Assembly (NCBI GenBank): GCA_036675035.1 | Contig: JAKFFO010000217.1 | Span: 1-50,840 of the forward strand | Direction: 5' to 3' | DNA from: MESE01 sp036675035 | Lineage (GTDB): Bacteria; Pseudomonadota; Gammaproteobacteria; Burkholderiales; Burkholderiaceae_D | DNA: 50,840 nt | Made by a program: the position numbers and the translations under genes | Shown: piece by piece, positions 1 through 8,330 of the stretch | Numbering within the stretch: the stretch's first letter is position 1 | Layout of the letters: every line of letters starts with the position of its first letter | The notes under the pieces: generated by a model | Databases searched by the model: none | The model's input: only the letters and a program-made list of their open reading frames with translations | What the model was told of the DNA's origin: nothing

Positions 1-251
1 AATTCATTTGATGCTGATCGGTTCGGGCGTCACGCACAAGTGTTTCGATCGGCGTTGCGCTGGATGTCGGCTGCGCCAAAGCACATTTGGTTGAGACGTC
101 GGGTCGGATCAAACTTTGCCGCTTAAAAGTGCAGGTGGCGGTCCTGGTTTCCTTGGAATTATGCAGGTGATTGCGGGGTTTTCGCTGTTGCGGGCACCCT
201 CTCCCCTTGCCCCTCTCCCGCCTGCGGGCGAGGGGTAAAGGCGGTCGCGCT
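1..251. other. Left-edge intergenic stretch, no gene supported
   Basis: No recognisable protein or RNA gene was found here. A frame open from base 1 to a stop near base 126 could be the 3' tail of a gene outside the window, but its roughly 41 residues match no family I know. The right part holds the first copy of a dispersed CTCTCCC...GGGAG-type hairpin, listed separately. Confidence 0.5.
195..236. repeat. Dispersed GC-rich hairpin repeat, copy A
   Basis: A pyrimidine-rich lead (CACCCTCTCCCC) is followed by a hairpin with arms CCCCTCTCCCG (210-220) and CGGGCGAGGGG (225-235), with one mismatch. The same lead plus hairpin occurs near 2910, 4315 and 22250. It lies just past the 3' end of the small minus-strand gene at 252-569, so it could act as a transcript-end structure, but there is no T-run to make it a classical terminator. 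Confidence 0.7.
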
Positions 252-569
252 TCAGTGGTTTTCTGTGGCGTTTTTCACTGCCCACTTGATCTTCATGCCG
301 AGCCGGCGGCCGACTTCTTCGGTATATGCCGTTGCCGAGGTGTGATCGACTTCGGCTTCCAGCATGTCTTCGAACACCTCGTCCACCAGTTCGAATGCCC
401 ATGTGTCAAAGTCGATGACTCCGGTATTCGCGGATTGTGTTTTGGCGATGACCTTGGCGTATCCGGTACGCAACTCGGTTTCGAAGCGGCGGACGTTGGC
501 TTCGATCAATGGAATGACTTCAGGCGTGTGATGCTCGGCCACCAACGCCGGCGGTGCTTTGTAGGTCAT
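252..569 (-). CDS. Hypothetical protein, 105 aa
   Basis: A short soluble protein of unrecognised family, rich in acidic and helix-forming residues, with no signal peptide, membrane segment or Cys/His cluster. The ATG at 569 is preceded by a good ribosome-binding site (AGGAAAG, about 5 nt away). It lies downstream of the CitE-like lyase on the same strand with an 88-base gap, so it may be the last gene of that operon. I assign no function. That it is a real gene rests on the ribosome-binding site, start placement and ordinary residue composition. Confidence 0.6.
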   Translation of the reverse strand: MTYKAPPALVAEHHTPEVIPLIEANVRRFETELRTGYAKVIAKTQSANTGVIDFDTWAFELVDEVFEDMLEAEVDHTSATAYTEEVGRRLGMKIKWAVKNATENH

Positions 570-657
570 GTTTCTTTCCTGTGGCTGGATAAATCAAGAT
601 CTAGTCTAGCCGGTTTCGGCGAATATGCGGATTCGCTGTGAGGAACGGCCTGCCTGA

Positions 658-1479
658 TTAATCCAGCGTCGGATTCCGCGCGGCCGCATCGACAATTTCC
701 ATTGCCTTGCGGATCACCGGAAGATCGATCATTTTTCCATCCATCGCGACCGCTGCGCCGTTTGCCGCTTGCGCCGCCGCCAATACTTTTTTCGCCCACG
801 CAATACTTTCATCGGATGGGCTGAAGCATTGATTGACGATGTCGACCTGGCGCGGGTGAATACACAGCTTTCCCTTGAATCCGAGCCGGTGTGCGCGCTG
901 TGCTTCCGTTCGGATTTGTGCAACATCGTCGATCGCGGTCGTGACGCCATCGACCGGTGGCTGGATCCCGGCGATACGCGATAGCAGCACCAACTGCGAG
1001 CGGAAGTAAAGCAGTTCCAGATCGTCTCCGTCGATACCCATATCGAGCTGGAAGTCGATCGAGCCGAAAATCAAGCGCTGCACGGACTCGGCTTGCGCGA
1101 CGCTGTGCGCGTTCGAGAAGCCGCGCGCAGTTTCAATCAGCGGCAACACGGCGATGCCTGGCGCTGCCGCCGCTACCATTTGGATCTGGTCGGGATGCTC
1201 GGCTTTCGGAAAAATTACTGCAGCAACACCGGGGCGGCCGCACAATGCCAGGTCTTCTGCAAACCATTGCGTATCGGCGCCGTTAATTCGCAGCAGCACC
1301 GGATGCGCTGGTGACAACCATGCTGCCACGGCCGCGCGCGCCGCGTCCTTGTCGGCTGGCGACACCGCATCTTCGAGGTCGACAATGACTGCGTCCGCCC
1401 CGGCTGCACAGGCTTTGGCGAAGCGTTCGGGCCGGTTGCCCGGCACAAACAGGTAAGAGCGGGCAATCGCGGATCGCAT
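658..1479 (-). CDS. CitE-like lyase, probable (S)-citramalyl-CoA lyase
   Basis: HpcH/HpaI aldolase/CitE-family TIM-barrel enzyme, 273 aa. Visible family motifs are SYLFVPGNRPERF (8-20), VIVDLEDAV (31-39), RIN with Arg64, FPKAE (90-94), IETARG (115-120) with Glu116, and FGSIDF (138-143) with Asp142. Glu116 and Asp142 are the usual Mg2+ ligands and Arg64 the usual CoA-ester contact. By family and context it should cleave citramalyl-CoA to acetyl-CoA and pyruvate, the last step of itaconate degradation (Ccl in Pseudomonas aeruginosa). The start at 1479 is chosen because the family begins there and an AGAGAAG ribosome-binding site precedes it; an in-frame extension to 1569 would overlap the neighbouring gene. 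Malyl-CoA or beta-methylmalyl-CoA as substrate cannot be excluded. Confidence 0.85.
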   Translation of the reverse strand: MRSAIARSYLFVPGNRPERFAKACAAGADAVIVDLEDAVSPADKDAARAAVAAWLSPAHPVLLRINGADTQWFAEDLALCGRPGVAAVIFPKAEHPDQIQMVAAAAPGIAVLPLIETARGFSNAHSVAQAESVQRLIFGSIDFQLDMGIDGDDLELLYFRSQLVLLSRIAGIQPPVDGVTTAIDDVAQIRTEAQRAHRLGFKGKLCIHPRQVDIVNQCFSPSDESIAWAKKVLAAAQAANGAAVAMDGKMIDLPVIRKAMEIVDAAARNPTLD

Positions 1480-1495
1480 GAGCTTCTCTCGATGA

Positions 1496-2851
1496 TCAGT
1501 CAAAGAAATACGGCACCTTGCCGGCTTGCGCCAGCGTCCATAGTTGCTTGAACGCGCCGTACATTTCATCGGCGGTGGCCGCGTTGCTGAATGCCGCGAG
1601 TTGCAGCGCCTTTTGTTCGAGCTCGGGCCGGGTCAGCGTATTGCCCGGATCGCCTTTCGGTTCATCGACCCGGCCGTGCAGGATGCGGCCGTCATTCGTC
1701 TCGATGCTGACCTTGCCGATCCAGCGCGCTGGATACGCCTGGTCGACTTCGTTATCGAGCGCCATGTCGACTTTGCCGCGGAACGCGGCCACCGGCGCCT
1801 CGTTGAACGAAGCTTCGAATTCATTGACGCCGGCACGCTGGAATTGCGCGATCAGGCCGAGCACGGTTCCCATCGAAAACTTGGCCTGGTGTACTGTCAC
1901 TGGATTGACGACCGGGCCGAGCACATCGATCGCGGCCTGGTGAACATGCGCGGTCACGCGACGGATCTGATCCGGCTGCAACTTGTGTTCAGTGACAACC
2001 TGCAGCAATGCATCCGCCGCCGGATGCGTATGCCGGCACGATGCGTGAAACTTGAACGAAGTTTCGGTCAAGGCCCAGCGCTGTCCCAGGCGGTCGGTCA
2101 GCTTTGCCGGATCGGCATCTTTCGACATGCCCGCCGCCATGCCTTGCGCGCCTTCCAGGATGCGCCGTGCGCCAGTGAACCCCTGGCTCGCGAGCGTCGC
2201 GGACATCAAGCCGTCCGCCGCTGCTTTCGCGGTGTGCAGCTGCTTCGAGTCTGCCGCGTCGCGCAGAAATTCCCACAAGCCTGCCGCCTGCGTGCCGGCG
2301 GAGCCGAACGCGTGCAGCATCTGGTCCGGCGTCAGCTTGAGCAAGTTGCCCACGGCGGCTGCGGCGGCCACGGTACCGGCCGTGCCGGTGGTATGGAATA
2401 TCTTGTAATGCGAGCGACCCAGGAATTCACCGATCCGGATGCCGGCCTCGTAGCCGGCGACCGATGCAGCAAGCAGTTCACGCCCGGAGTTGCCGTTGGC
2501 CTGGGCCACGGCGAGCACTGCCGGGAACACCACCGCGGCCGGATGGAATACCGAACCGTTGTGGACATCGTCCTGTTCCGCGAAATGGCTGGCGGCGGCA
2601 TTGACCATCGCGGCGAAGTACGGCGTGGTGCGGCGGCGCGAGATCAGGATTTCGGACGGGCCGGATGCGGGACTGGCCTGCTTCGCAAACCATTCGATGG
2701 TTTCGACCGCGCGTGCGCCCTTGCCGGCGAGCGTGGAGCCGAACCAGTCAAGGAACAGGTCTTCGGCGCGCCGGACGACCGGTTCGGGTATGTCTTCGAA
2801 ACGCAGGTTGGCGGCGAACGTCGCAAGGGTTTGGCTGGGGTGGGATGTCAT
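1496..2851 (-). CDS. MmgE/PrpD family protein
   Basis: A 451-residue cytosolic protein of the 2-methylcitrate dehydratase/cis-aconitate decarboxylase superfamily, of usual length. Family features include the N-terminal helical segment with DLFLDWFGSTLAG, the HNGSVFHPAAVVFPAVLA stretch around residue 100, the SHYKIFHTTGTAGTVAAAAA segment and FKFHASCRHTHPAADAL near residue 265. It lies between the CitE-like lyase (16 bases) and the CoA transferase. In P. aeruginosa the itaconate locus also contains a PrpD-family gene of unassigned role. A role in methylcitrate, itaconate or citramalate isomerisation or hydration is possible but not shown by sequence. The ATG at 2851 has AAAAGAGA about 7 bases upstream. 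Confidence 0.85.
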   Translation of the reverse strand: MTSHPSQTLATFAANLRFEDIPEPVVRRAEDLFLDWFGSTLAGKGARAVETIEWFAKQASPASGPSEILISRRRTTPYFAAMVNAAASHFAEQDDVHNGSVFHPAAVVFPAVLAVAQANGNSGRELLAASVAGYEAGIRIGEFLGRSHYKIFHTTGTAGTVAAAAAVGNLLKLTPDQMLHAFGSAGTQAAGLWEFLRDAADSKQLHTAKAAADGLMSATLASQGFTGARRILEGAQGMAAGMSKDADPAKLTDRLGQRWALTETSFKFHASCRHTHPAADALLQVVTEHKLQPDQIRRVTAHVHQAAIDVLGPVVNPVTVHQAKFSMGTVLGLIAQFQRAGVNEFEASFNEAPVAAFRGKVDMALDNEVDQAYPARWIGKVSIETNDGRILHGRVDEPKGDPGNTLTRPELEQKALQLAAFSNAATADEMYGAFKQLWTLAQAGKVPYFFD

Positions 2852-2909
2852 AATTTATCTCTTTTCATCGGGTCTGTTCGTAGAGGCGCATTTAGATCGA
2901 GCCCGGCTT

Positions 2910-2963
2910 TTGCAACGTCCCTCACCCCCGGCCCCTCTCCCGCCCGCGGGAGAGGGGAGTGAG
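2910..2963. repeat. Dispersed GC-rich hairpin repeat, copy B
   Basis: GCTTTTGCAACGTCCCTCAC leads into a perfect hairpin, CCCCTCTCCCGC (2932-2943) pairing with GCGGGAGAGGGG (2946-2957), followed by AGTGAG. The lead is nearly the same as that of copy D near 22300, so the repeat unit extends well past the hairpin. It lies in the 221-base gap between the CoA transferase and PrpD-like genes. Confidence 0.75.
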
Positions 2964-3072
2964 ACGCATCGACTTGTGAGTAATCCTCAATTCCATTAAG
3001 GAGCGTTAAGGACGAGATCGAAAGTATCAATATGCGCCGCAGTCAATTAGTCAATTGTTAAAGTAGCTCTCA

Positions 3073-4251
3073 TCAAATCGCCTTCTGTTCGCGCAATGCG
3101 CCGATCGTGGCATCGTCGTAACCGATCGATCGCAAAATCGCATCGGTATGCTGACCGAGTGCCGGAACCGCATCCATGCGCGCTTCATCCGGATTGGCCG
3201 CGCCGGGCGGCAGCAGCGATGGAATGCTTCCTGCCGGCGAATCGATTTCGACCCACCGGCGGCGCGCCTGCAACTGCGGATGTGCGCGCAAATCATGCAT
3301 GTCGTTCATGCGAGCATTGGCAATTTGCGCATCATCCAGCAGCGCGATCACCTGTTCGGCGGTCAACTGCGAAAACGTCTCGACGATAATTTTTTTCAAT
3401 TCATCCCTGGCAGCGGTGCGCGCCGCATTCGATGCAAAGCGCGGATCCTTGGCGAGGCCGGGCTGCTTCAACACCTTTGCGCAAAACAGTTCCCACTCGC
3501 GTTCATTCTGCAAACCCAGCATCACTGTCTTGCCGTCACCGGAAGGGAACGGGCCATACGGATAAATCGTCGCGTGCGCGGCGCCGGCGCGCGGCGGCGG
3601 CTCGGCGCCCTCGAACGCGTAGTACAGCGGATAGCCCATCCACTCGACCATGCTCTCCAGCATCGATATTTCAATATGGGCGCCCTTTCCGGTCTTGCCT
3701 CGCTGTATCAGCGCGGCCAGGATGCTGGAGTAGGCGTACATGCCAGCGGCAATGTCGGCGATCGAGCAGCCGGCCTTGGCCGGTTCATCCGGCGAGCCGG
3801 TAATCGACAGGAATCCCGCTTCGCTTTGAATCAGAAGGTCGTAGGCTTTTTTGTCGCGGTACGGGCCGTCGGCGCCGTAGCCGGATATGTCGCACACGAT
3901 CAGGCGCGGGAATTTTTCGTGCAACGCTTCATACGACAGGCCGAGACGAGCGGCCGCGCCCGGCGCCAGGTTTTGCACCAGCACGTCGGCGTCCTGCAGC
4001 AGCTTGTCGAGCACGTTTCCGGCTTCCGCATGCTTGACATCCAGCGTCAGGCTTTCCTTGGAGCGGTTGGTCCACACGAAATGCGATGCAAGGCCGCGCA
4101 CCCGCCCATCGTAAGCGCGCGCGAAGTCGCCGACGCCGGGGCGTTCAACCTTGATCACCCGCGCACCGAGGTCGGCCAGCTGGCGCGTGCAGAACGGCGC
4201 GGCGATCGCGTGTTCGAGGGTGATGATGGTGATTCCGTCTAGTGCGAGCAT
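3073..4251 (-). CDS. CaiB/BaiF class III CoA transferase, probable itaconate CoA transferase
   Basis: Class III CoA transferase of 392 aa, the normal size for the interlocked-ring CaiB/BaiF family. It has the N-terminal LDGITIITLEHAIAAPFCT segment, ADLGARVIKVERPGVGD (26-42), the nucleophile region SIADIAAGM with Asp166 at the place of the formyl-CoA transferase active-site Asp, and a C-terminal MRAHPQLQ-like small-domain segment. It would move CoA from a donor such as succinyl-CoA to a dicarboxylic acid. The neighbouring CitE-like lyase and hot-dog hydratase make itaconate (or mesaconate) the best guess, as in the P. aeruginosa locus. The ATG at 4251 has only a weak ribosome-binding site. It is separated from its neighbours by gaps containing repeat copies B and C. 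Confidence 0.85.
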   Translation of the reverse strand: MLALDGITIITLEHAIAAPFCTRQLADLGARVIKVERPGVGDFARAYDGRVRGLASHFVWTNRSKESLTLDVKHAEAGNVLDKLLQDADVLVQNLAPGAAARLGLSYEALHEKFPRLIVCDISGYGADGPYRDKKAYDLLIQSEAGFLSITGSPDEPAKAGCSIADIAAGMYAYSSILAALIQRGKTGKGAHIEISMLESMVEWMGYPLYYAFEGAEPPPRAGAAHATIYPYGPFPSGDGKTVMLGLQNEREWELFCAKVLKQPGLAKDPRFASNAARTAARDELKKIIVETFSQLTAEQVIALLDDAQIANARMNDMHDLRAHPQLQARRRWVEIDSPAGSIPSLLPPGAANPDEARMDAVPALGQHTDAILRSIGYDDATIGALREQKAI

Positions 4252-4314
4252 GAGTCTTTTTTATCTGTTTGGCTTTACGTTAGAAATTTATTGCGTAGCG
4301 ATTGATACTTTCGA

Positions 4315-4397
4315 CCCTCTCCCTAACCCTCTCCCTAACCCTCTCCCTGCCAGGGAGAGGGGACTAAGCTCCTTCCCCCTGTAAGGGAGAAGGTTGA
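4315..4397. repeat. Dispersed hairpin repeat, copy C, with CCCTAA tandem units
   Basis: Three consecutive CCCTCTCCCTAA-like units lead into the hairpin CCCTCTCCCTGCCAGGGAGAGGG (about 4339-4361), followed by a second hairpin CTTCCCCCTGTAAGGGAGAAG (about 4371-4392). This is a degenerate double copy of the family seen at 195, 2910 and 22250. It fills most of the gap between the acyl-CoA dehydrogenase and the CoA transferase genes. Confidence 0.7.
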
Positions 4398-4457
4398 GAT
4401 GGGGATGGTAGGCATCAATTTATTCCGGCATTCCTTACTGCCATATCGCGCAAGAAC

Positions 4458-5618
4458 TCAAAAAGACCTCGGCATCCCCAGCACATGTTCCGATACATAC
4501 GACAAAATCAGGTTGGTCGAGATCGGTGCCACCTGATACAGCCGCGTTTCACGGAACTTGCGCTCGACGTCGTATTCACTGGCAAAGCCGAACCCGCCGT
4601 GGAACTGGAGGCAGGCATTGGCCGCCTCCCACGATGCATCGGCGGCAAGCATTTTCGCCATATTCGCTTCGGCGCCGCACGGCTTATGCGCGTCGAACAA
4701 GCCGCATGCCTTGTAGCGCATCAGGTTGGCCGCCTCGATGTTGACGTACGCTTTGGCAATCGGAAATTGCACGCCCTGGTTTTGTCCGATCGGCCGGCCG
4801 AACACTTCGCGCTCGCTGACGTACTTGGTGACCTTATCGATGAACCAGTAACCGTCGCCAATGCACTCCGCCGCGATCAGCGCGCGCTCGGCGTTCAGGC
4901 CGTCGAGAATGTATTTGAAACCCTTGCCTTCTTCGCCGATCAGGTTTTCTTCCGGGATTTCGAGGTTCTCGAAAAACAGTTCATTGGTTTCGTGATTCAC
5001 CATGTTGCGGATCGGACTGACGCTTAATCCGTTGCCGATCGCCTTGTGCAAGTCGACCAGGAAGATCGACATGCCTTCCGATTTTTTCTTGACGTCGGCC
5101 AGCGGCGTGGTGCGCGCCAGCAAGATCATCAGGTCGGAATGCTGGATGCGCGAGATCCATACCTTTTGGCCGTTGACGACATAGCGGCCATCCTTTTTCA
5201 CTGCGGTGGTCTTGATCTTAGTGGTATCGGTGCCGGTGGTCGGCTCGGTCACCGCCATCGATTGCAGCCGCAGTTCGCCGCTGGCGATTTTCGGCAGGTA
5301 GAATTCTTTTTGCTGTTTCGATCCATGCCGCAGCAGCGTGCCCATGTTGTACATCTGGCCGTGGCAGGCGCCCGAGTTGCCGCCCGAGCGATTGATCTCT
5401 TCCATGATCACCGACGCCTCGGTCAGGCTCAGGCCCGAGCCGCCGTATTCGTGCGGTATCAGCGCAGCCAGCCAGCCGGCCTTGGTCAGCGCTTCGACGA
5501 ACTCGGCGGGGTAGGCGCGCTCGTCATCGATGCGGCGAAAATATTCTGATGAAAATTCCGAGCACAAGGCACGGACCCCGTCGCGGATGTCGTGATACTG
5601 ATCGGCTGCGTGCTGCAT
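4458..5618 (-). CDS. Acyl-CoA dehydrogenase (itaconate-type cluster)
   Basis: A flavin-dependent acyl-CoA dehydrogenase of 386 aa, normal length for the family. It shows the FAD-contact region MAVTEPTTGTDTTKIKT (121-137), NGQKVWIS (149-156) and the C-terminal helix QFHGGFGFASEYDVERKFR (338-356). The segment that usually carries the catalytic glutamate (YEGTxE) reads YQVAPISTN (361-369), with no Glu. Glu244 in LNAER aligns with the catalytic base of isovaleryl-CoA dehydrogenase and may take over. The start at 5618 is favoured over an in-frame ATG at 5720 because AAAGGAAA precedes it and the family begins there. It follows the hydratase gene by 44 bases. The P. aeruginosa itaconate locus has an acyl-CoA dehydrogenase at the same position. 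The substrate is unknown. Confidence 0.88.
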   Translation of the reverse strand: MQHAADQYHDIRDGVRALCSEFSSEYFRRIDDERAYPAEFVEALTKAGWLAALIPHEYGGSGLSLTEASVIMEEINRSGGNSGACHGQMYNMGTLLRHGSKQQKEFYLPKIASGELRLQSMAVTEPTTGTDTTKIKTTAVKKDGRYVVNGQKVWISRIQHSDLMILLARTTPLADVKKKSEGMSIFLVDLHKAIGNGLSVSPIRNMVNHETNELFFENLEIPEENLIGEEGKGFKYILDGLNAERALIAAECIGDGYWFIDKVTKYVSEREVFGRPIGQNQGVQFPIAKAYVNIEAANLMRYKACGLFDAHKPCGAEANMAKMLAADASWEAANACLQFHGGFGFASEYDVERKFRETRLYQVAPISTNLILSYVSEHVLGMPRSF

Positions 5619-5662
5619 GAAATTATTTCCTTTTTTGTGAATCGGGGTATTCAGGCAAAGGG

Positions 5663-6502
5663 TCAAGCGAAAACGGCGCTTGCTTCCATCGTGAGCCAGC
5701 CATCCGCATCTTTTGCCCACAGCCTGACGGTCTTGCCGTCTTCGTCCAGCCGGCCACAGACATGAAACGGCGCGATATCGAATACCGGGCGTATCGCGCG
5801 GAATGAAAAACTCTTGACCGTCGCGCCCGGATTGTTGCGATGAAGCAGATCCATCAGCAATGTCGCAATCAGCGGACCGTGCACCACCAGTCCGGGATAG
5901 CCTTCGGTTTCAGTCACATACGGGCGATCGTAATGAATCCGGTGACCGTTGAAGGTGAGTGCCGAATAGCGAAACAGCATCACCACGCTCGGCACAATTT
6001 CGCGGGTCCACGAATGATTCGACGGCGCTGCCTGCGGCTTCGGTGCAGGCGCATCCGGCAGCGGATGATCGCGATACACGATGTCATGCTCCTCGCTTAC
6101 CGCCACGCCGGACTGATTGCTGATTTCATGCCGTACCAGCACGAATACCAGCGCCCCGGTTTTCCCCTCTTTCAGGCTGACATCGACGATGCGCGAGACG
6201 CGCGAAATCTTTTCTCCGACTTGCAGCGGCTGATGAAACTGCAGCCGCCCGCCCGCCCACATCCGGCGCGGCAATGTCACCGGGGGCAGGAATCCGCCGC
6301 GCAACGGATGGCCGTCAGGCCCGATTTCCGAGGTACGATGATGCGGCAGGAAATAAAGCCAATGCCACAACGGCGGCAACGTGTCGAGGCTGGCGCCGTC
6401 GCGATCGAGCGTTGCAGACAGCGCAGTGACCGGCGCGCGCGTTACCTCGTCATTGCCGGTTTCGGTGCGCCCGATCCACGTACGCAAATGGCCAATATCC
6501 AT
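5663..6502 (-). CDS. Hot-dog acyl-CoA hydratase, probable itaconyl-CoA hydratase
   Basis: A double hot-dog hydratase of 279 aa, of the FAS1-like dehydratase/mesaconyl-C4-CoA hydratase type. The N-terminal hot-dog half contains LPPLWHWLYFLPHHRTSEIG and GGFLPPVTLPRRMWAGG, typical of this subgroup. The C-terminal half has the hydratase helix FNGHRIHYDRPYVTETEGYP (184-203) followed by VVHGPL. Asn185 and His190 fill the Asp/His positions of (R)-specific enoyl-CoA hydratases. Expected reaction: hydration of itaconyl-CoA (or mesaconyl-C4-CoA) to citramalyl-CoA, the middle step between the CoA transferase and the CitE-like lyase. It is the first gene of the minus-strand operon, so the promoter should lie in 6503-6700. 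Confidence 0.85.
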   Translation of the reverse strand: MDIGHLRTWIGRTETGNDEVTRAPVTALSATLDRDGASLDTLPPLWHWLYFLPHHRTSEIGPDGHPLRGGFLPPVTLPRRMWAGGRLQFHQPLQVGEKISRVSRIVDVSLKEGKTGALVFVLVRHEISNQSGVAVSEEHDIVYRDHPLPDAPAPKPQAAPSNHSWTREIVPSVVMLFRYSALTFNGHRIHYDRPYVTETEGYPGLVVHGPLIATLLMDLLHRNNPGATVKSFSFRAIRPVFDIAPFHVCGRLDEDGKTVRLWAKDADGWLTMEASAVFA

Positions 6503-6914
6503 ACGTTAAGCTTTTCGGTATTTTTGGTGTGCGAGCATGTAGTGTGCGGCGTATCGACCGGAAGAACAATTTGCAAATGCCAAACCCTCTCTTTTGAGTG
6601 GGTTAACAATGTGTACGCAAGGTGAGCAGCGTCGGCTCGATATCGAGGTGCTTCTCGATCAGCGGGCTCCAGTTACTATCCTGTGGACAACTTTTGTGAT
6701 CGGGAAAATCGTGTCGAGGAGGCAGAAGCTTGTTGCCAGAGCGATAATTGGTGCAAACCGGAGGTTTCGATATACATCGCATACCGATTGCATTGGCTAC
6801 CGTAGCCGTATCTCCACTCTGGCTCAGTGGGGCAGGTCGACATTGCGCTGGAGTTTTCGGGCATAAATACGTGCGGCGTGGCTTTGCCTTGCTGCAGGAA
6901 AAGGAAGATAGAGA
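6503..6914. other. Intergenic region between divergent hydratase and MAPEG genes
   Basis: 412 bases with no supportable gene. It must hold the promoter of the minus-strand itaconate-type operon and of the plus-strand MAPEG gene. A perfect 12-bp palindrome, CTCGATATCGAG, lies at 6636-6647. I see no clear -35/-10 pair. Confidence 0.5.
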
Positions 6915-7340
6915 ATGAGCAATTCAGCGCTGGTACTTTTACTGTTCATTTCATGGACGCTGTTTTTGCTGGTTGTGATGGAGGTTCTGCGCAGTGTTCG
7001 CGTCCTTACCGGCCGCATTCGCGCAAATGCATTCATGCCGGACAATGCGAACCTTTCGCCTTTCATGCAACGGCTCGCCCGCGCGCATGCCAACTGCATC
7101 GAAGGCTTGCCGGTGTTCGGCGGCTTGCTGGCAGTGGCGCTTCTGACCGGACAGGGGCACCTTACCGACCCGCTCGCACCATTGCTGATCGCCGCACGCA
7201 TTGTCCAGTCCGTGATTCATCTCGCATCGTTGAGCGTTGCCGCGGTCAATGCGCGTTTTGCCGCGTTCGCGATACAGATGGGTATCGGCATCTACTGGGC
7301 CTGGGCGCTGCTTGCACAGGGAATCATGCGCGCGACCTGA
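6915..7340 (+). CDS. MAPEG family membrane protein
   Basis: A 141-residue integral membrane protein with four predicted transmembrane helices (about 5-27, 62-80, 88-110 and 115-137). The family signature RLARAHANCIEGLPVFGG (53-70) carries the Arg, Asn, Glu and Pro pattern typical of MAPEG proteins, which include microsomal glutathione transferases. Bacterial members are mostly uncharacterised; glutathione-dependent detoxification is the usual suggestion. AAGGAAG precedes the ATG. It stands alone on the plus strand and converges on the SDR gene at 7428. Confidence 0.85.
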   Translation: MSNSALVLLLFISWTLFLLVVMEVLRSVRVLTGRIRANAFMPDNANLSPFMQRLARAHANCIEGLPVFGGLLAVALLTGQGHLTDPLAPLLIAARIVQSVIHLASLSVAAVNARFAAFAIQMGIGIYWAWALLAQGIMRAT

Positions 7341-7427
7341 ATGCGGCCGGGCTGGTCCGGCTGCACGCAATATCGAGCCTGTGGCAAACGGCAGCGGCTC
7401 GCCATTGGCGTGGTCAAAGACCAACTT

Positions 7428-8288
7428 TCAATCCGCGTTTTCCGGGAAATCCGCACCGAGTGTCGTCGCTTCCCACGCATCGAAATCCTGGCGCATGAGA
7501 TCGACTTTCTTGCGCGCGAATTCGAGTGCGGCCTTGCCAAGCAATAGGCGCAATGGCGGCGTATCGGACAAGGTAGCGTCAATGATCGCCTGTGCAGCAC
7601 GCACCGGATCGCCGATCTGCTTGCCGTTACGTGCTTCGAGCTGCTTCTGGCGCTCGCCGGCAGTCGGTGCATAGGCTTCGATGCGGGTGCGTGTCGTCGA
7701 CTGCCTGAGCGACTCGCCGGCCCAGTTGGTACGGAACGGCCCCGGCTCCACGATCAATACACCGACGCCAAGCGGCTTCATTTCCAGCGCGAGCGCTTCC
7801 GATATGCCTTCGACCGCGAATTTCGTGCCGTTGTAATAGCCCATGCCCGGCGCGCTCCGGATGCCGCCGACCGACGATATGTTGACGATCATCCCGCTGC
7901 GCTGCTCGCGCATCACCGGCAGCACCGCCTTGGTCATGTCGATCAAGCCGAATACATTGGTTTCGAACATCGCGCGCACCACCTCGTCCTCGCCCTCCTC
8001 GATCGCAGCCATGTAGCCGTAACCGGCGTTATTGACCAGCACATCGATAGCGCCGAATTTCTGCCTGGCTTGCGCGACCGCGTCATCGATCTGCGCGCGC
8101 TGCGTGACGTCGAGCGGCAGCACCAGCACCCGGTCGCCATGGCCCTCGGCGATATCAGCGACTTTCGACGGATCGCGCGCAGTGACCACGGCACGCCAGC
8201 CGCGTGCGAGAACAAGTTTCGCCAGCTCGCGGCCGAAACCGGTGGAGCAGCCGGTAATCAGCCAGACCGGGTTTTCTCGATTCACCAT
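7428..8288 (-). CDS. Short-chain dehydrogenase/reductase
   Basis: Classical SDR of 286 aa. It has the cofactor motif TGCSTGFG (12-19), DVT at about 60-62, NNAGYG (86-91), the catalytic serine region ISSVGG (137-142) and YNGTK with Tyr152 and Lys156. An Arg at position 38 (VVTARD) suggests NADP(H). It is the last gene of the TRAP/CoA-transferase operon, 42 bases after the acyl-CoA dehydrogenase, so it may oxidise a hydroxyacyl or alcohol intermediate of that pathway. The subgroup resembles retinol-dehydrogenase-like oxidoreductases whose bacterial substrates are mostly unknown. The start at 8288 is preceded by GAGGATGATCTGAA. Confidence 0.88.
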   Translation of the reverse strand: MVNRENPVWLITGCSTGFGRELAKLVLARGWRAVVTARDPSKVADIAEGHGDRVLVLPLDVTQRAQIDDAVAQARQKFGAIDVLVNNAGYGYMAAIEEGEDEVVRAMFETNVFGLIDMTKAVLPVMREQRSGMIVNISSVGGIRSAPGMGYYNGTKFAVEGISEALALEMKPLGVGVLIVEPGPFRTNWAGESLRQSTTRTRIEAYAPTAGERQKQLEARNGKQIGDPVRAAQAIIDATLSDTPPLRLLLGKAALEFARKKVDLMRQDFDAWEATTLGADFPENAD

Positions 8289-8330
8289 TTCAGATCATCC
8301 TCGCGAAGAAATTATGGAAACCGGAATGCG

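Noticed and set aside
1..126. Possible 3' end of a gene running in from the left
   Set aside because: A frame is open to a stop near 126 but the residues match nothing I recognise and the length is too short to judge.
1544..2962. Long plus-strand reading frame (472 codons) opposite the PrpD-like gene
   Set aside because: It is antisense to a clear family member, has low-complexity Arg/Gly-rich translation without motifs, and no ribosome-binding site. It is a by-product of high GC content.
4315..4350. Telomere-like CCCTAA repeats
   Set aside because: Only three imperfect units inside a dispersed hairpin repeat. There is no evidence of a linear replicon end.
6636..6647. CTCGATATCGAG palindrome as an operator
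   Set aside because: It is a single short palindrome with no second copy or promoter in register; chance is a sufficient explanation.
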